A stretch of DNA of 64,000 nucleotides from Cohnella faecalis. GTDB lineage: Bacteria; Bacillota; Bacilli; Paenibacillales; Paenibacillaceae. The stretch lies in contig NZ_QXJM01000052.1 of the NCBI RefSeq assembly GCF_003570905.1, positions 1 through 64,000 on the forward strand, written 5' to 3'. A program made the translations under genes and the position numbers. Under the pieces are notes generated by a model. It did no database searches and was not told where the DNA came from. It saw nothing but the letters and a program-made list of their open reading frames with translations. Positions 29,366 to 38,873 of this stretch are shown piece by piece. Each line of letters starts with the position of its first letter. The stretch's first letter is position 1.

Positions 29366-30619
29366 ATGAATCGACTTCTTGCTTTCGTGCTCGTCGTTGT
29401 CGTAACTTTCGGGGTTATTGGCTTCACTACTCCCGGATTGCTGCACAACACGAAGCTCGGGCTTGACCTGAAAGGCGGCTTCGAAATTTTGTATGAAGCC
29501 GAACCCTTGACCCCCGGCGGGCAAGTGACGAAAGATTCGCTCAAACAAACGGCCATCAGTCTGGAAGCGCGGGCCAACAAATCCGGCGTATCCGAGCCTG
29601 AGGTGACGACGGAGGGCGAAAACCGGATCCGCGTCAAAATCGCGACGGGCAAAGGCGACGAAGACGCGGTTCGCGACTTGATGAAGCGTCCCGCGGATTT
29701 GGAATTCCGCAGCGCTTCGGGCTGCTCATCCGCCACCGATTACTGCAAGGTTGAGCTTGTAGGCGGAGACTTCAAGGAGAACGCCGCGACGACGGGCTTT
29801 GACAGCCTCAATCGTCCGCTCGTCAACATTGTCGTCAAAGAAAAATCCAAGCTGGCCGAAGTATCTTCCCGATTGGTCGGACAGAATCTGGCTATCTTCC
29901 TTGACGGAGTGCTTCAATCCGACCCCGTCGTTCAATCGGCTTTGACGGATGGAACCGCTCAGATCACGATGATAGAGTCGATGGATAAGGCTCGCGAGCT
30001 GGCAAAAGTTATTAACTTGGGCGCGTTGCCGCTCAAGCTGACGGAGAAATATACGCAAAGCGTCGGCGCTTCTCTAGGCCAGAAATCGCTCGATCAGACG
30101 CTGTTCGCCGGAGGCCTCGCTTCCATCCTGATTTTGCTGTTCATGCTCGCGCTGTACCGGCTTCCGGGCCTGATCGCGTCGATCTGCTTGATTACGTTCG
30201 TCTGGCTGCTGCTCGGCGTATTCTGGCTCATGGGCGCGACGCTCACGCTTCCGGGCATCGCGGCGTTCGTTCTCGGAATCGGGATTGCCGTCGACTCCAA
30301 CATCATTACGGCCGAACGGATCAAGGATGAGATCCGGCACGGCAAGACAGTCGCTTCGGCGCTTCGTTCCGGCGCGAAGAACAGCTTCCGTACGATTATC
30401 GACGCGCATATTACGACGATAATCGCGGCCGGCGTCCTGTACTTCATGGGACACGGCATCGTAAAAAGCTTCGCGATCGTCTTGATCGCAAGTATTATCG
30501 CGAACATCTTGACCAACGTGTTCATGCCGCGTTTCCTGCTTCAGCTCCTCGTGCGCAGCGGACGCTTCACCAAGCCTGGCTTATATGGCGTGAAGGAGAG
30601 TGAAATCGGTGCACTCTAA
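29366..30619 (+). CDS. secD: Protein translocase subunit SecD
   Basis: 417 residues from the ATG at 29366; the upstream open frame crosses the promoter and is excluded. The first helix (LLAFVLVVVVTFGVIGF) is followed by the SecD signature LGLDLKGGFEILYEAEP, a periplasmic-type domain and five further helices (ILILLFMLALYRLPGLIASI, LTLPGIAAFVLGIGIAVDSN). It uses the proton motive force to help late-stage protein export with SecF. It runs into the secF start. Confidence 0.95.
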   Translation: MNRLLAFVLVVVVTFGVIGFTTPGLLHNTKLGLDLKGGFEILYEAEPLTPGGQVTKDSLKQTAISLEARANKSGVSEPEVTTEGENRIRVKIATGKGDEDAVRDLMKRPADLEFRSASGCSSATDYCKVELVGGDFKENAATTGFDSLNRPLVNIVVKEKSKLAEVSSRLVGQNLAIFLDGVLQSDPVVQSALTDGTAQITMIESMDKARELAKVINLGALPLKLTEKYTQSVGASLGQKSLDQTLFAGGLASILILLFMLALYRLPGLIASICLITFVWLLLGVFWLMGATLTLPGIAAFVLGIGIAVDSNIITAERIKDEIRHGKTVASALRSGAKNSFRTIIDAHITTIIAAGVLYFMGHGIVKSFAIVLIASIIANILTNVFMPRFLLQLLVRSGRFTKPGLYGVKESEIGAL

Positions 30620-31514
30620 TAAAAAATTCAATTTCGTACACACGAGTCGCACTTTTTTGATGATCTCTCTGATCATTACCGTTCTCGGAATCGCAGCCGT
30701 CGGCATTTTCGGCTTGAATTACGGAATTGATTTCAGCGCGGGCACCGCACTGGATATTACAACGAACAAGCAAGTCGAAAAAGCCAAAATCGAATCGTTC
30801 CTCGACGAACAAAAGCTGGGCGAGTATACGCTCGTCACTTCGGACAACCGGGCATCCGTTCGGTTCAAGGCGGCGCTTAACGACGTTCAGGAAAAGAAGA
30901 TCAAAGCCGATTTCAGCAAGCAGCTGGACGACAAAGCGGACTACGAAATGCATATCGTAGACGCCGAGATCGCCCGGGAGCAGCAGCGGAGCGCATTGAT
31001 CGGAATGGCCGTCGCCTGCCTCGGGATCGTTCTCTACGTCAGCATTCGGTTCGAGTGGCGCTTTGCCATTGCGGCGGTATTGTCGCTTATTTACAACGCC
31101 TTTTTCGTTATCGCCGTCTTCTCGATTTTCCGGCTTGAAGTAAACTTGCCGTTCATCTTGGCGGTATTGACCATTATAGGTTATTCCATCAACGATACGG
31201 TCGTTATCTTCGACCGGATTCGCGAAAACCTGCGGTTCGCCAAAATCAAATCGACGTCCGATCTGGACGTCCTGGTCAACAAGAGCATCTGGCAGACGCT
31301 CGCGCGTTCGATCAACACGGTTATTACGGTATTGATCGCAGCCGTCTGCTTGTTCATCTTCGGCAGCGAATCGATCAAGCTGTTCTCGCTCGCCATGATT
31401 CTGGGTCTCGTCAGCGGAGCTTATTCCTCGATCTTCATCGCAAGTCCGATCTGGCTGTACCTGAAGAAAAAAGAACCGTTGAAAAAAGCGGTCAAAACGT
31501 CCAACGCGCAGTAA
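30609..31514 (+). CDS. secF: Protein translocase subunit SecF
   Basis: 301 residues. The GTG at 30609 is preferred over the GTG at 30600 because the aaggagag ribosome site would overlap the latter. The SecF signature NYGIDFSAGTALDI comes after the first helix, and the C-terminal membrane domain includes FILAVLTIIGYSINDTVVIFDRIREN. It overlaps the end of secD, so translation is coupled. Confidence 0.95.
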   Translation: MHSNKKFNFVHTSRTFLMISLIITVLGIAAVGIFGLNYGIDFSAGTALDITTNKQVEKAKIESFLDEQKLGEYTLVTSDNRASVRFKAALNDVQEKKIKADFSKQLDDKADYEMHIVDAEIAREQQRSALIGMAVACLGIVLYVSIRFEWRFAIAAVLSLIYNAFFVIAVFSIFRLEVNLPFILAVLTIIGYSINDTVVIFDRIRENLRFAKIKSTSDLDVLVNKSIWQTLARSINTVITVLIAAVCLFIFGSESIKLFSLAMILGLVSGAYSSIFIASPIWLYLKKKEPLKKAVKTSNAQ

Positions 31515-31540
31515 TCGCATGTAAAAAAGGGGTGGCTCTT

Positions 31541-32467
31541 GTGAAGATGGAGCAACGTTACGCATCTGCGGAACGAAGCGCTCTCGTTTCCCTGCTGGGG
31601 CTGCTCGGCTTGACGGTGGCCAAAGGCGCAGCCGGCTGGCTGACCGGAAGCAAGGCGCTTCTCGCCGACGCTTGCCATTCGGCCGCGGATTGCGCCGGCT
31701 CGTTGACCTCCTTCATGGGCATTCGAAATTCGAAGCAGTCCGAAGCGAAAAAGCAGACCGAGTCGGCTATTGCCATCGTCCTGTCCGCGTTTTTGCTCGT
31801 CGCGGGCATCGAAATCGGCGTTTCGTCCGTCCGGAGCATGGCTGCCGGCGCGGATCAGCCTCCGGAGTGGGGATCGGTCATCGTTATCGTCGCGGGCATA
31901 GGAGCCCGCGAAGCTCTGGCCCGTTACAAGCGCAGCAAGGACATTCAGCTTGGCATCCGCGCGGAACGTTCGGGCGAAAGCCGTTCCGACATCTTCGCCT
32001 CCATAACCGCCTTGGTCGGAACGACGGGGGCAATAGCGGGGGATTTGCTGGATATTCCGATTTTGTACGTCATGGACCCGGCAGCGGGAATTGTAATCGC
32101 CGCATTCGTCTTGAGAATGGGCTACCAGCTTATTACGACCGTTCTTCAATCGACAGGCCGGAGCGCTCTTAACGAAATCGACGCGCAGACGCTATTGGAA
32201 TCGATGCAGCGTATCGACGGAGTTGTGGCCGTGGAGGAATTGAGGGCTCGGGAGCAAGGGCATTATCTCGTTCTCGATGTCGTCATTCGCGTCAATCCCC
32301 GTATTAGCGTTACGGAAGGACAAGAAATCGCCTTAAGGGTCAAACGGCATTTGACGAAGAGGTTTCTGCACATTTGCGACGCTTGCGTTCAAGTCCAGCC
32401 CTATGATCCGGGTTTTCCTTATAAATCCAATCATCACGAAGAAGAACTGCCGTCCTTTATCCAATAA
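31541..32467 (+). CDS. Cation diffusion facilitator family transporter
   Basis: 308 residues from the GTG at 31541 (aaggggtgg site upstream). The membrane domain holds the CDF metal-site sequence SKALLADACHSAADCAGSL, with more helices at IAIVLSAFLLVAGIEIGVSS and SVIVIVAGIGAREALAR. The C-terminal cytoplasmic domain has the ferredoxin-like segment MQRIDGVVAVEELRAREQGH and a Cys-containing RFLHICDACVQVQP. It should export zinc, iron or manganese; specificity is not evident. Co-directional with secDF, 26 bases after secF. Confidence 0.88.
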   Translation: MKMEQRYASAERSALVSLLGLLGLTVAKGAAGWLTGSKALLADACHSAADCAGSLTSFMGIRNSKQSEAKKQTESAIAIVLSAFLLVAGIEIGVSSVRSMAAGADQPPEWGSVIVIVAGIGAREALARYKRSKDIQLGIRAERSGESRSDIFASITALVGTTGAIAGDLLDIPILYVMDPAAGIVIAAFVLRMGYQLITTVLQSTGRSALNEIDAQTLLESMQRIDGVVAVEELRAREQGHYLVLDVVIRVNPRISVTEGQEIALRVKRHLTKRFLHICDACVQVQPYDPGFPYKSNHHEEELPSFIQ

Positions 32468-32475
32468 GACATCGA

Positions 32476-32510
32476 ATTCCGCCGCGCATCTGCTGGCGGA
32501 TTTTGATTTT
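32476..32510 (+). terminator. Probable terminator before recJ
   Basis: aattccgcc pairs with ggcggattt across an 11-base loop, followed by a T-rich tract. Confidence 0.5.
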
Positions 32511-32526
32511 ACTCTGGGGGTTTCCA

Positions 32527-34986
32527 ATGTTTGCATCCCGTTACCGATGGGAATGGCGCGAGCCCGATGAAGCGGGAGCTCGCGATTTGGCAGAGAAGCT
32601 GGGCTTGCCGATGCTCGTGGCGAAGGTGCTCTCGTCCCGTGGCTGGACCGATCCGGACGCTGTCGAACGTTTTTTGAATGCCGGCGAACAGGGCTTGGAG
32701 GATCCGTTCCTTATGAAAGGGATGACCGAAGCCGTCGAACGGATTCGGAGAGCGCTGAAAGAAGGCGAACGAATTCGGGTTTACGGCGATTACGATGCGG
32801 ACGGAGTAACCTCCACCGCACTAATGAGCCGTCTGCTTGCCAAGCTTGGGGCGAGCTTCGATACATACGTTCCCCATCGCAGCCGGGAAGGATACGGCTT
32901 GAATAACGGTGCGATCGATCTGGCTGCGGAAGCCGGGGTCAAGCTGATCGTAACGGTCGATAACGGAATAAGCGCAGCGGCGCAAATCGCTTATGCGCGA
33001 GAGATAGGGATAGACGTCGTCGTCACCGACCATCATGAGCCGCCGGAGCTGCTGCCCGAAAGCGCATGCGCGATCGTGAATCCGAAGCAGCGCGATTGTC
33101 CTTACCCTTACAAGGGATTAGCAGGTGCGGGGGTCGCTTATAAGCTTGCCCATGCCTTGCTCGGAAGGCCTGCGACGGAATATTCCGATTTGGCCGCCAT
33201 AGGCACCATAGCCGACTTGATGCCGCTGACCGGCGAGAATCGAATCATCGCTCGATTAGGGCTGTCTATGATGCGCAACGATCCTTCGCTCGGCATTCAA
33301 GCGCTGGCCGCCGTTTGCGGAATTGAAGCGAAAGAGCTGTCGAGCGGGCGAATCGGCTTTGGCGTCGCTCCTAGATTGAATGCCGGAGGCCGGCTCGACA
33401 GCGCGGAAAGCGCCGTGCGTCTGCTCGTTACCGAGGATCGGTCGGAGGCGGAGCGGATTGCGGGCGAGCTGGACTTGCTCAATTCGGAGCGTCAAAGACT
33501 GGTGGAGGAAACGGTTAAGGAAGCGGAAGCCAAGTGGGAGCAACGTCGCTCGGATTGGGGAGGCCAAGGCCCGCGGGTCATCGTTCTGACCGGAGAAGGC
33601 TGGAATGCGGGAGTGGCGGGGCTTGTCGCTTCCAAGCTGGTCGAGAAGCATTACCGTCCGGCTATCGTTCTGGCGTACGATGCGGGGACGGGCAAGTGCA
33701 AAGGCTCGGCCCGTTCCATAGAAGGCTTCGATATTCATGCCGCGCTCTCGGAATGCTCCTCTCTCATGGATCATTTCGGCGGTCATCAGGCGGCGGCGGG
33801 AATGACTCTGGCGATCGACAAGGTTCCGGAGCTGGAGCTCGCCTTGGACCGGATAGCGGGCGAGAGGCTGACTGCCGAAGATTGGCAGCCGAAGAAAAGG
33901 GTCGATCTCGTCTGCGAGCTGACCGATGCGTCTCTCTCTGCGGTGGAAGAGCTGTCTCGCCTGGAGCCCTTCGGCAGCGGCAATGCGACGCCCCGGGTGC
34001 TGATTCGGGATTTGAGCTTGCGCGAATGCCGCACGCTGGGCAAGGACGGCAAGCATCTCCGCATGACCGTCGTGCGGGAGGGACGTCCGCTTGAGGCGGT
34101 CGGCTTCGGTCTGGGCGAATGCGTCGAGCGTCTCGCCGGCGGAGTTTCCGTCGATTTGCTTGGAGAGCTCTCCGTCAACGAGTGGAACGGCAATCGGAAG
34201 GTTCAACTGATTTTGCAAGATTTTCGCTCGGATGAGCTTCAAGTATTCGATCTCCGGGATGCGAAGGATGCGTGGAAAGAGCTGGACAAGCTCGCTCGCA
34301 GCCGCAGGGGAAGCTTGCTTGCGCTAAGTCCGTCTCCTCGGACGGCCGGCGAAGCGAAGGAGCGGGAAGGTTTGGAAGGCATTGCCGTTCTGCCGTACGA
34401 TTTCGATCGATCCGGAATAGCAGCGACGTTAAGAGAAGTAGCCGCAGGCTCGATGCTTGAAGCCGAACAAAGCGGAGGCCCGCGGCACCTCGCTTTGCTG
34501 GGACTGCCCGAAAAGCCGGAGGAAGCGGAAGCGCTAGGGCAAGTTCTCTCCGAACTGAAACGCCTGGAGAGCGTTCATATTTTCAAGCTTCCCGGCAGGC
34601 GAAGCGAACCCGGCGCCTCTGGCTCGTCGTTTCCCGACCGGAGCCGATTCGGTGAAGCGTACGCGATGTTCCGCGAACGCGGCGCATGGATAGACGGTCC
34701 GGACGGCTATTTGCGTCAAATCTCGATCCGGACGGGCATGTCTCTCGCGGTCGTTCGAATGATGCAAGAAGTGTTCGAGGAGTTGGGATTCATCAGGGCG
34801 CGCGGAGCGGAACGGAAGATGAACGACAACCCGCCGCGCAAGCCTTTGGAGGAATCGGAAAGGTATCGCAAGGCCAAGCGGCAGGCGGAAGCGTTGCGCT
34901 TGGCGGACATGCCGAAGGAGCGGCTGGCGGAATGGCTGACGGGGTTGAAAACAGAGGGTAGTCAGACGACGGTCAAAAGGGTATAA
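32527..34986 (+). CDS. recJ: Single-stranded-DNA exonuclease RecJ
   Basis: 819 residues from the ATG at 32527 (ctggggg site). DHH-family motifs are all present: VYGDYDADGVTSTALMSRLL, TVDNGISAAAQIAYAR and VVTDHHEPPELLPES, then the DHHA1 region KGSARSIEGFDIHAALSECS with GGHQAAAGM. The OB fold follows, then a long C-terminal domain typical of Firmicute RecJ. It degrades single-stranded DNA 5' to 3' in recombination and mismatch repair. It is followed closely by apt, as in Bacillus. Confidence 0.96.
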   Translation: MFASRYRWEWREPDEAGARDLAEKLGLPMLVAKVLSSRGWTDPDAVERFLNAGEQGLEDPFLMKGMTEAVERIRRALKEGERIRVYGDYDADGVTSTALMSRLLAKLGASFDTYVPHRSREGYGLNNGAIDLAAEAGVKLIVTVDNGISAAAQIAYAREIGIDVVVTDHHEPPELLPESACAIVNPKQRDCPYPYKGLAGAGVAYKLAHALLGRPATEYSDLAAIGTIADLMPLTGENRIIARLGLSMMRNDPSLGIQALAAVCGIEAKELSSGRIGFGVAPRLNAGGRLDSAESAVRLLVTEDRSEAERIAGELDLLNSERQRLVEETVKEAEAKWEQRRSDWGGQGPRVIVLTGEGWNAGVAGLVASKLVEKHYRPAIVLAYDAGTGKCKGSARSIEGFDIHAALSECSSLMDHFGGHQAAAGMTLAIDKVPELELALDRIAGERLTAEDWQPKKRVDLVCELTDASLSAVEELSRLEPFGSGNATPRVLIRDLSLRECRTLGKDGKHLRMTVVREGRPLEAVGFGLGECVERLAGGVSVDLLGELSVNEWNGNRKVQLILQDFRSDELQVFDLRDAKDAWKELDKLARSRRGSLLALSPSPRTAGEAKEREGLEGIAVLPYDFDRSGIAATLREVAAGSMLEAEQSGGPRHLALLGLPEKPEEAEALGQVLSELKRLESVHIFKLPGRRSEPGASGSSFPDRSRFGEAYAMFRERGAWIDGPDGYLRQISIRTGMSLAVVRMMQEVFEELGFIRARGAERKMNDNPPRKPLEESERYRKAKRQAEALRLADMPKERLAEWLTGLKTEGSQTTVKRV

Positions 34987-35025
34987 TGCTCTTCGGAAAT
35001 AGAAAGCAAAAGGAGCTCGATTCCA

Positions 35026-35538
35026 GTGGATTTTAAAGAGTATATCCGGGTTATTCCCGATTATCCGCAGCCAGGAATTCGTTTTAAGGATATTACGACG
35101 CTGTTGAAGGACGGGCCCGCTTACCGGGCGGCCATCGAAGCTCTTAAAGAAAAAGTGGCGGGACTCGAAATCGATCTCGTGGCGGGTCCGGAAGCGCGCG
35201 GCTTCGTCGTCGGCGCCCCTCTTGCGATAGCGCTTGGAGTCGGCTTTGTTCCGATTCGCAAAAGCGGCAAGCTGCCGAGCGAGACGATCGAAGCGTCTTA
35301 CGATCTGGAGTATGGCAAAGACAAGCTGGCCATCCACACGGATTCGATCAAGCCCGGTCAGAAAGTGTTGATCGCGGACGATCTGCTCGCTACCGGCGGC
35401 ACGATCGCCACGACGGTGAACCTGATCCGTCAGCTCGGCGGGGAAATCGTCGGCGCCGCATTCCTCATTGAGCTCGGGTATTTGGACGGCCGCGACAAAA
35501 TCCAAGGGATCGAGGTTTCCTCGCTGGTTACCTATTAA
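35026..35538 (+). CDS. apt: Adenine phosphoribosyltransferase
   Basis: 170 residues. [20 protein letters not shown] is the family N-terminus; [20 protein letters not shown] and the PRPP loop [17 protein letters not shown] are intact. It salvages adenine to AMP. The start is GTG at 35026 with an aaaggagctcg site. Order recJ-apt-relA-dtd is conserved in Bacilli. Confidence 0.97.
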   Translation: MDFKEYIRVIPDYPQPGIRFKDITTLLKDGPAYRAAIEALKEKVAGLEIDLVAGPEARGFVVGAPLAIALGVGFVPIRKSGKLPSETIEASYDLEYGKDKLAIHTDSIKPGQKVLIADDLLATGGTIATTVNLIRQLGGEIVGAAFLIELGYLDGRDKIQGIEVSSLVTY

Positions 35539-35548
35539 TACGCCCCCA

Positions 35549-35596
35549 GACTCCTGCGAGAGACGCTTCATAGCCGTCCGCAGGAGTCTTTTGTTT
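35549..35596 (+). terminator. Intrinsic terminator after apt
   Basis: agactcctgcg and cgcaggagtct form an 11-bp stem followed by tttt. Confidence 0.8.
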
Positions 35597-35765
35597 TCTA
35601 ACGGAATAGTTGTCGACACGGAATGACAATTGGGCAATTCTTTCTCTTGATTTCAGAGGCGGAAGTCCCGTATGCGGTTGACGTTTCACGTCGCAAAGAG
35701 GCATAATGAAAGGAATACCTCATGGGAAGTTCACGGCGGGAGGCGCCGACGGAAAGGAAACAGGC

Positions 35766-37966
35766 ATGGGCATGGAGCAGTTGCTCGAGAAGGCTTCCAC
35801 CTATATGAAAGAGCCGGATTTGAACCGCGTTCGGATCGCCTATGAATATGCGGAGGAAGCGCATAGGGGGCAGACGAGGAAGTCCGGCGAACCTTATATT
35901 TTGCATCCGGTAGCCGTTGCCGATATTTTGGTGAACATGCAGATGGATGTCATCACCGTAGAAGCGGCGCTGCTGCACGACGTCGTCGAGGATACGAAAG
36001 TAACGCTCGATGATCTTCGCGATAGATTCGGCGATACGCTGGCCGGACTCGTGGACGGATTGACCAAGCTGGAAAGAATTCAATTCCGCTCCAAGGAAGA
36101 ACAGCAGAACGAGAACTATCGCAAAATGTTCGTGGCGATGGCCAACGACATTCGCGTTATTCTGATCAAGCTGGCGGACCGCCTGCACAATATGCGGACG
36201 CTTAAGTTCCAATCCGAGGAGAGCCAGCGGCGAATCGCGCACGAGACGCTCGAAATCTATTGCCCGATCGCCCACCGCCTCGGGATGAGCGCGATCAAGT
36301 GGGAGATGGAGGACATCGCTCTCCGCTTTCTCAATCCGCAGCAATATTATCGCGTCGCCCACCTAATGAAGAAGAAGCGGGCCGAACGCGAGCAGTATAT
36401 TTCCGAGCTGATCGGCAAAATTCGCGAGAAGCTCGAAGAGATGGGCATTCAAGGCGATATTAGCGGGCGCCCTAAGCATATTTACAGCATTTTCAAAAAG
36501 ATGACGACGAAGAACAAGCAGTTCAACGAAATTTACGATCTTCTGGCGATTCGCATATTGGTCGAGAACGTGAAGGATTGCTACGCGACGCTCGGCATTA
36601 TTCATACGCTTTGGAAGCCGATGCCCGGCCGCTTCAAGGATTATATCGCTATGCCGAAGGCGAATATGTACCAGTCGCTCCATACGACGATCGTAGGACC
36701 TACGGGCGAACCGACGGAGGTGCAAATCCGCACCTGGGATATGCACCGGACGAGCGAGTACGGGATCGCGGCTCACTGGTCCTACAAAGACGGCAATTCG
36801 GGGGAGTCACTCCGGGTACGTTCGGCGACAAAATGAACTGGTTCCGCGAAATTATCGAGCTTCAGCACGAAACCCGCGATGCGGCCGAGTTCATGGAATC
36901 GGTCAAAATGGATTTTTTCACCGACCTCGTCTTCGTGTTCACGCCAAAAGGCGAAGTGTTCGAATTGCCTTCGGGAGCGGTTCCGCTCGATTTTGCTTAT
37001 CGCATTCATACCGAGGTCGGCAACCGGACGATCGGCGCGAAGGTGAACGGTCGGATCGTGCCGCTCGACCACAAGCTTAAGACGGGCGACATCGTCGAAA
37101 TATTGACGTCCAAGCATTCTTACGGTCCGAGTCAGGACTGGCTTAAGGTTGCCCAGTCCTCGCATGCCCGCGCCAAAATCAAGCAATGGTTCAAAAAGGA
37201 AAAGCGCGAGGAGAACGTCGAGAAAGGCCGCGACCTTCTGGAAAGAGAGCTGAAGCGGATCGGTCTGGAGCCTCACGAGTGGATGTCGGACGACAAGCTT
37301 CTGGAAGCGGCCAAAAAATTCACGTTCAACGATCTTGAAGATATGATGTCGGCGATCGGCTTCGGCGGCATTACGGCGGCGCAAGTGTGCACGAAGCTGA
37401 CGGAGAAGCTCCGCAAGGAGGCCGAGGAAGCTCAGCAAATCCAGCTTACGAGCGCCGTCAAAGAAATGAAGCAGTCCGCCGCCGCTCAAGCGGCTGCCGA
37501 GCGCAAGCGCCCGACTCACGGCGTCAGCGTCAAAGGCGTGGACAATCTGTTAGTCAGGTTCGCTCGCTGCTGCAATCCGGTGCCGGGCGACGACATTATC
37601 GGATATATTACTCGCGGGCGCGGCGTGTCGGTTCACCGGACGGATTGCGCGAACATACCGACCGCATCGGACGGCGAGGAAGCTGCGCGCGTCATCGAGG
37701 TCGATTGGGAAAACGCGGTGGAAGCGAATTACAGCGTGGAAATTGAAATTCTCGGCCATAACCGGAACGGGCTTCTGAACGAAGTGCTGGCGACGGTATC
37801 GGAGAGCAAAACGAACATTTCGGCCGTCTCCGGACGGTCCGACAAAAACAAGATGGCGATCATCCATATGACCATTCTTATCCGCAACAAAGACCATTTG
37901 CATTCGGTCGTGGAGAAAATCAAGCGGGTTAAGGACATTTTTTCCGTTCAGCGGATGATGCAATAG
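35766..37966 (+). pseudogene. relA: Bifunctional (p)ppGpp synthetase/hydrolase RelA, one apparent frameshift
   Basis: Rel/RSH stringent-response enzyme. The hydrolase HD domain (HPVAVADILVNMQMD, AALLHDVVEDT) and synthetase domain (GRPKHIYSIFKKM, AMPKANMYQSLHTTIVGP) are in the first frame, which stops at 36836. The TGS domain (VFVFTPKGEVFELPSGAVPL), the zinc-finger RCCNPVPGDDIIGYITRGRG and the ACT domain are in the second. Adding one G to the GGGGG at 36801-36805 joins them (GNSGGVTPGTFGDKMNWFRE) and yields a 733-residue RSH protein. If the shift were real, a 356-residue protein with both catalytic domains but no regulatory half would result. The ATG at 35766 is preferred; the frame is open from 35706. 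Confidence 0.92.
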
Positions 37967-37984
37967 ACGGAGGCCCTTCAGCAT

Positions 37985-38428
37985 ATGAAAGTCGTTGTTC
38001 AACGCGTCTCGCAGGCGCGGGTTACCGTAGAGGAGAACGTCGTCGGAGAGATCGGCTACGGTCTCTTGCTGCTCGTCGGTATCGGTCACGAGGACGGGGA
38101 TGCCGATTTGGCGTGGATGGCGGATAAGCTTGCGGGTTTGCGGATTTTCGAGGACGAGGACGGCAAAATGAATTTGTCGGTCGTTGACTCGAAGGGAGCG
38201 ATTCTGTCCGTATCTCAATTCACGCTGTATGGCGACGTTCGCAAAGGAAAGCGTCCAAATTTCATGGCGGCGGCTCGTCCCGAACAAGCGGAGGCTCTGT
38301 ATGAGCGGTTCAATGCCATGCTGAGGGAGCGCGGCCTGCAAGTGGAGACCGGACGCTTCGGCACTATGATGGACGTGTCGCTCGTCAATGACGGTCCCGT
38401 AACGCTGATCGTGGACAGCAAGTCTTAG
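37985..38428 (+). CDS. dtd: D-aminoacyl-tRNA deacylase
   Basis: 147 residues starting [20 protein letters not shown]. Both catalytic signatures are intact: [19 protein letters not shown] and the cross-subunit proline motif [14 protein letters not shown]. It removes D-amino acids mischarged on tRNA. It follows relA by 18 bases and belongs to the same operon. Confidence 0.96.
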   Translation: MKVVVQRVSQARVTVEENVVGEIGYGLLLLVGIGHEDGDADLAWMADKLAGLRIFEDEDGKMNLSVVDSKGAILSVSQFTLYGDVRKGKRPNFMAAARPEQAEALYERFNAMLRERGLQVETGRFGTMMDVSLVNDGPVTLIVDSKS

Positions 38429-38516
38429 CCTCTAGGCGACGCCAAGATTGAAGATGCCGACTTGCGGCAACACTACATGTCGAGATCACTTTTTCCATGT
38501 GGAAAGGATGAGCGGC

Positions 38517-38699
38517 ATGCGGCAATCGCGCAAGGAAGCCAAATTGGAATGGATGATGAGGGAAGGGCTGTTTCCGGAGCGCCGGGAAGCGATGGCTTTT
38601 CATGAGGGGAGCCGGACGGAGTTCGCGGACGAGTGGTCCTCGGGTTCTCCCGCAGGCTCTAGAAGCGGCAAGCGCAACTCGCCGGGCGGCAGAGGGTAA
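38517..38699 (+). CDS. Small basic protein of unknown function
   Basis: A 60-residue frame starting at an ATG with an aaagga site eight bases before it. It reads MRQSRKEAKLEWMMREGLFP and ends in a Ser/Gly/Arg-rich tail. It is charged, has no membrane segment, and I recognise no family. It lies just after dtd; an upstream ATG at 38508 is also possible. It could be a spurious frame. Confidence 0.35.
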   Translation: MRQSRKEAKLEWMMREGLFPERREAMAFHEGSRTEFADEWSSGSPAGSRSGKRNSPGGRG

Positions 38700-38835
38700 A
38701 GCTTCTGTCCCAAGCTTAGGTGACAAATTGCAGCGCTTACTTTATTGTAATCTAACTGTAATCTCTTTAACATCAATCCTTAACCTAATTGGACTAGGAT
38801 AAAGAAGACCCCCTTTTTTCAATAGAGTGAAATTG

Positions 38836-38862
38836 AACCTGCCGGATTCCCGGCAGGTTATT
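38836..38862. terminator. Shared terminator between dtd region and the polysaccharide operon
   Basis: aacctgccgg and ccggcaggtt make a perfect 10-bp stem around attc. T-rich sequence follows on the plus strand and A-rich sequence precedes, so it may end transcription from both sides. Confidence 0.7.
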
Positions 38863-38873
38863 TTCTGTTCATT

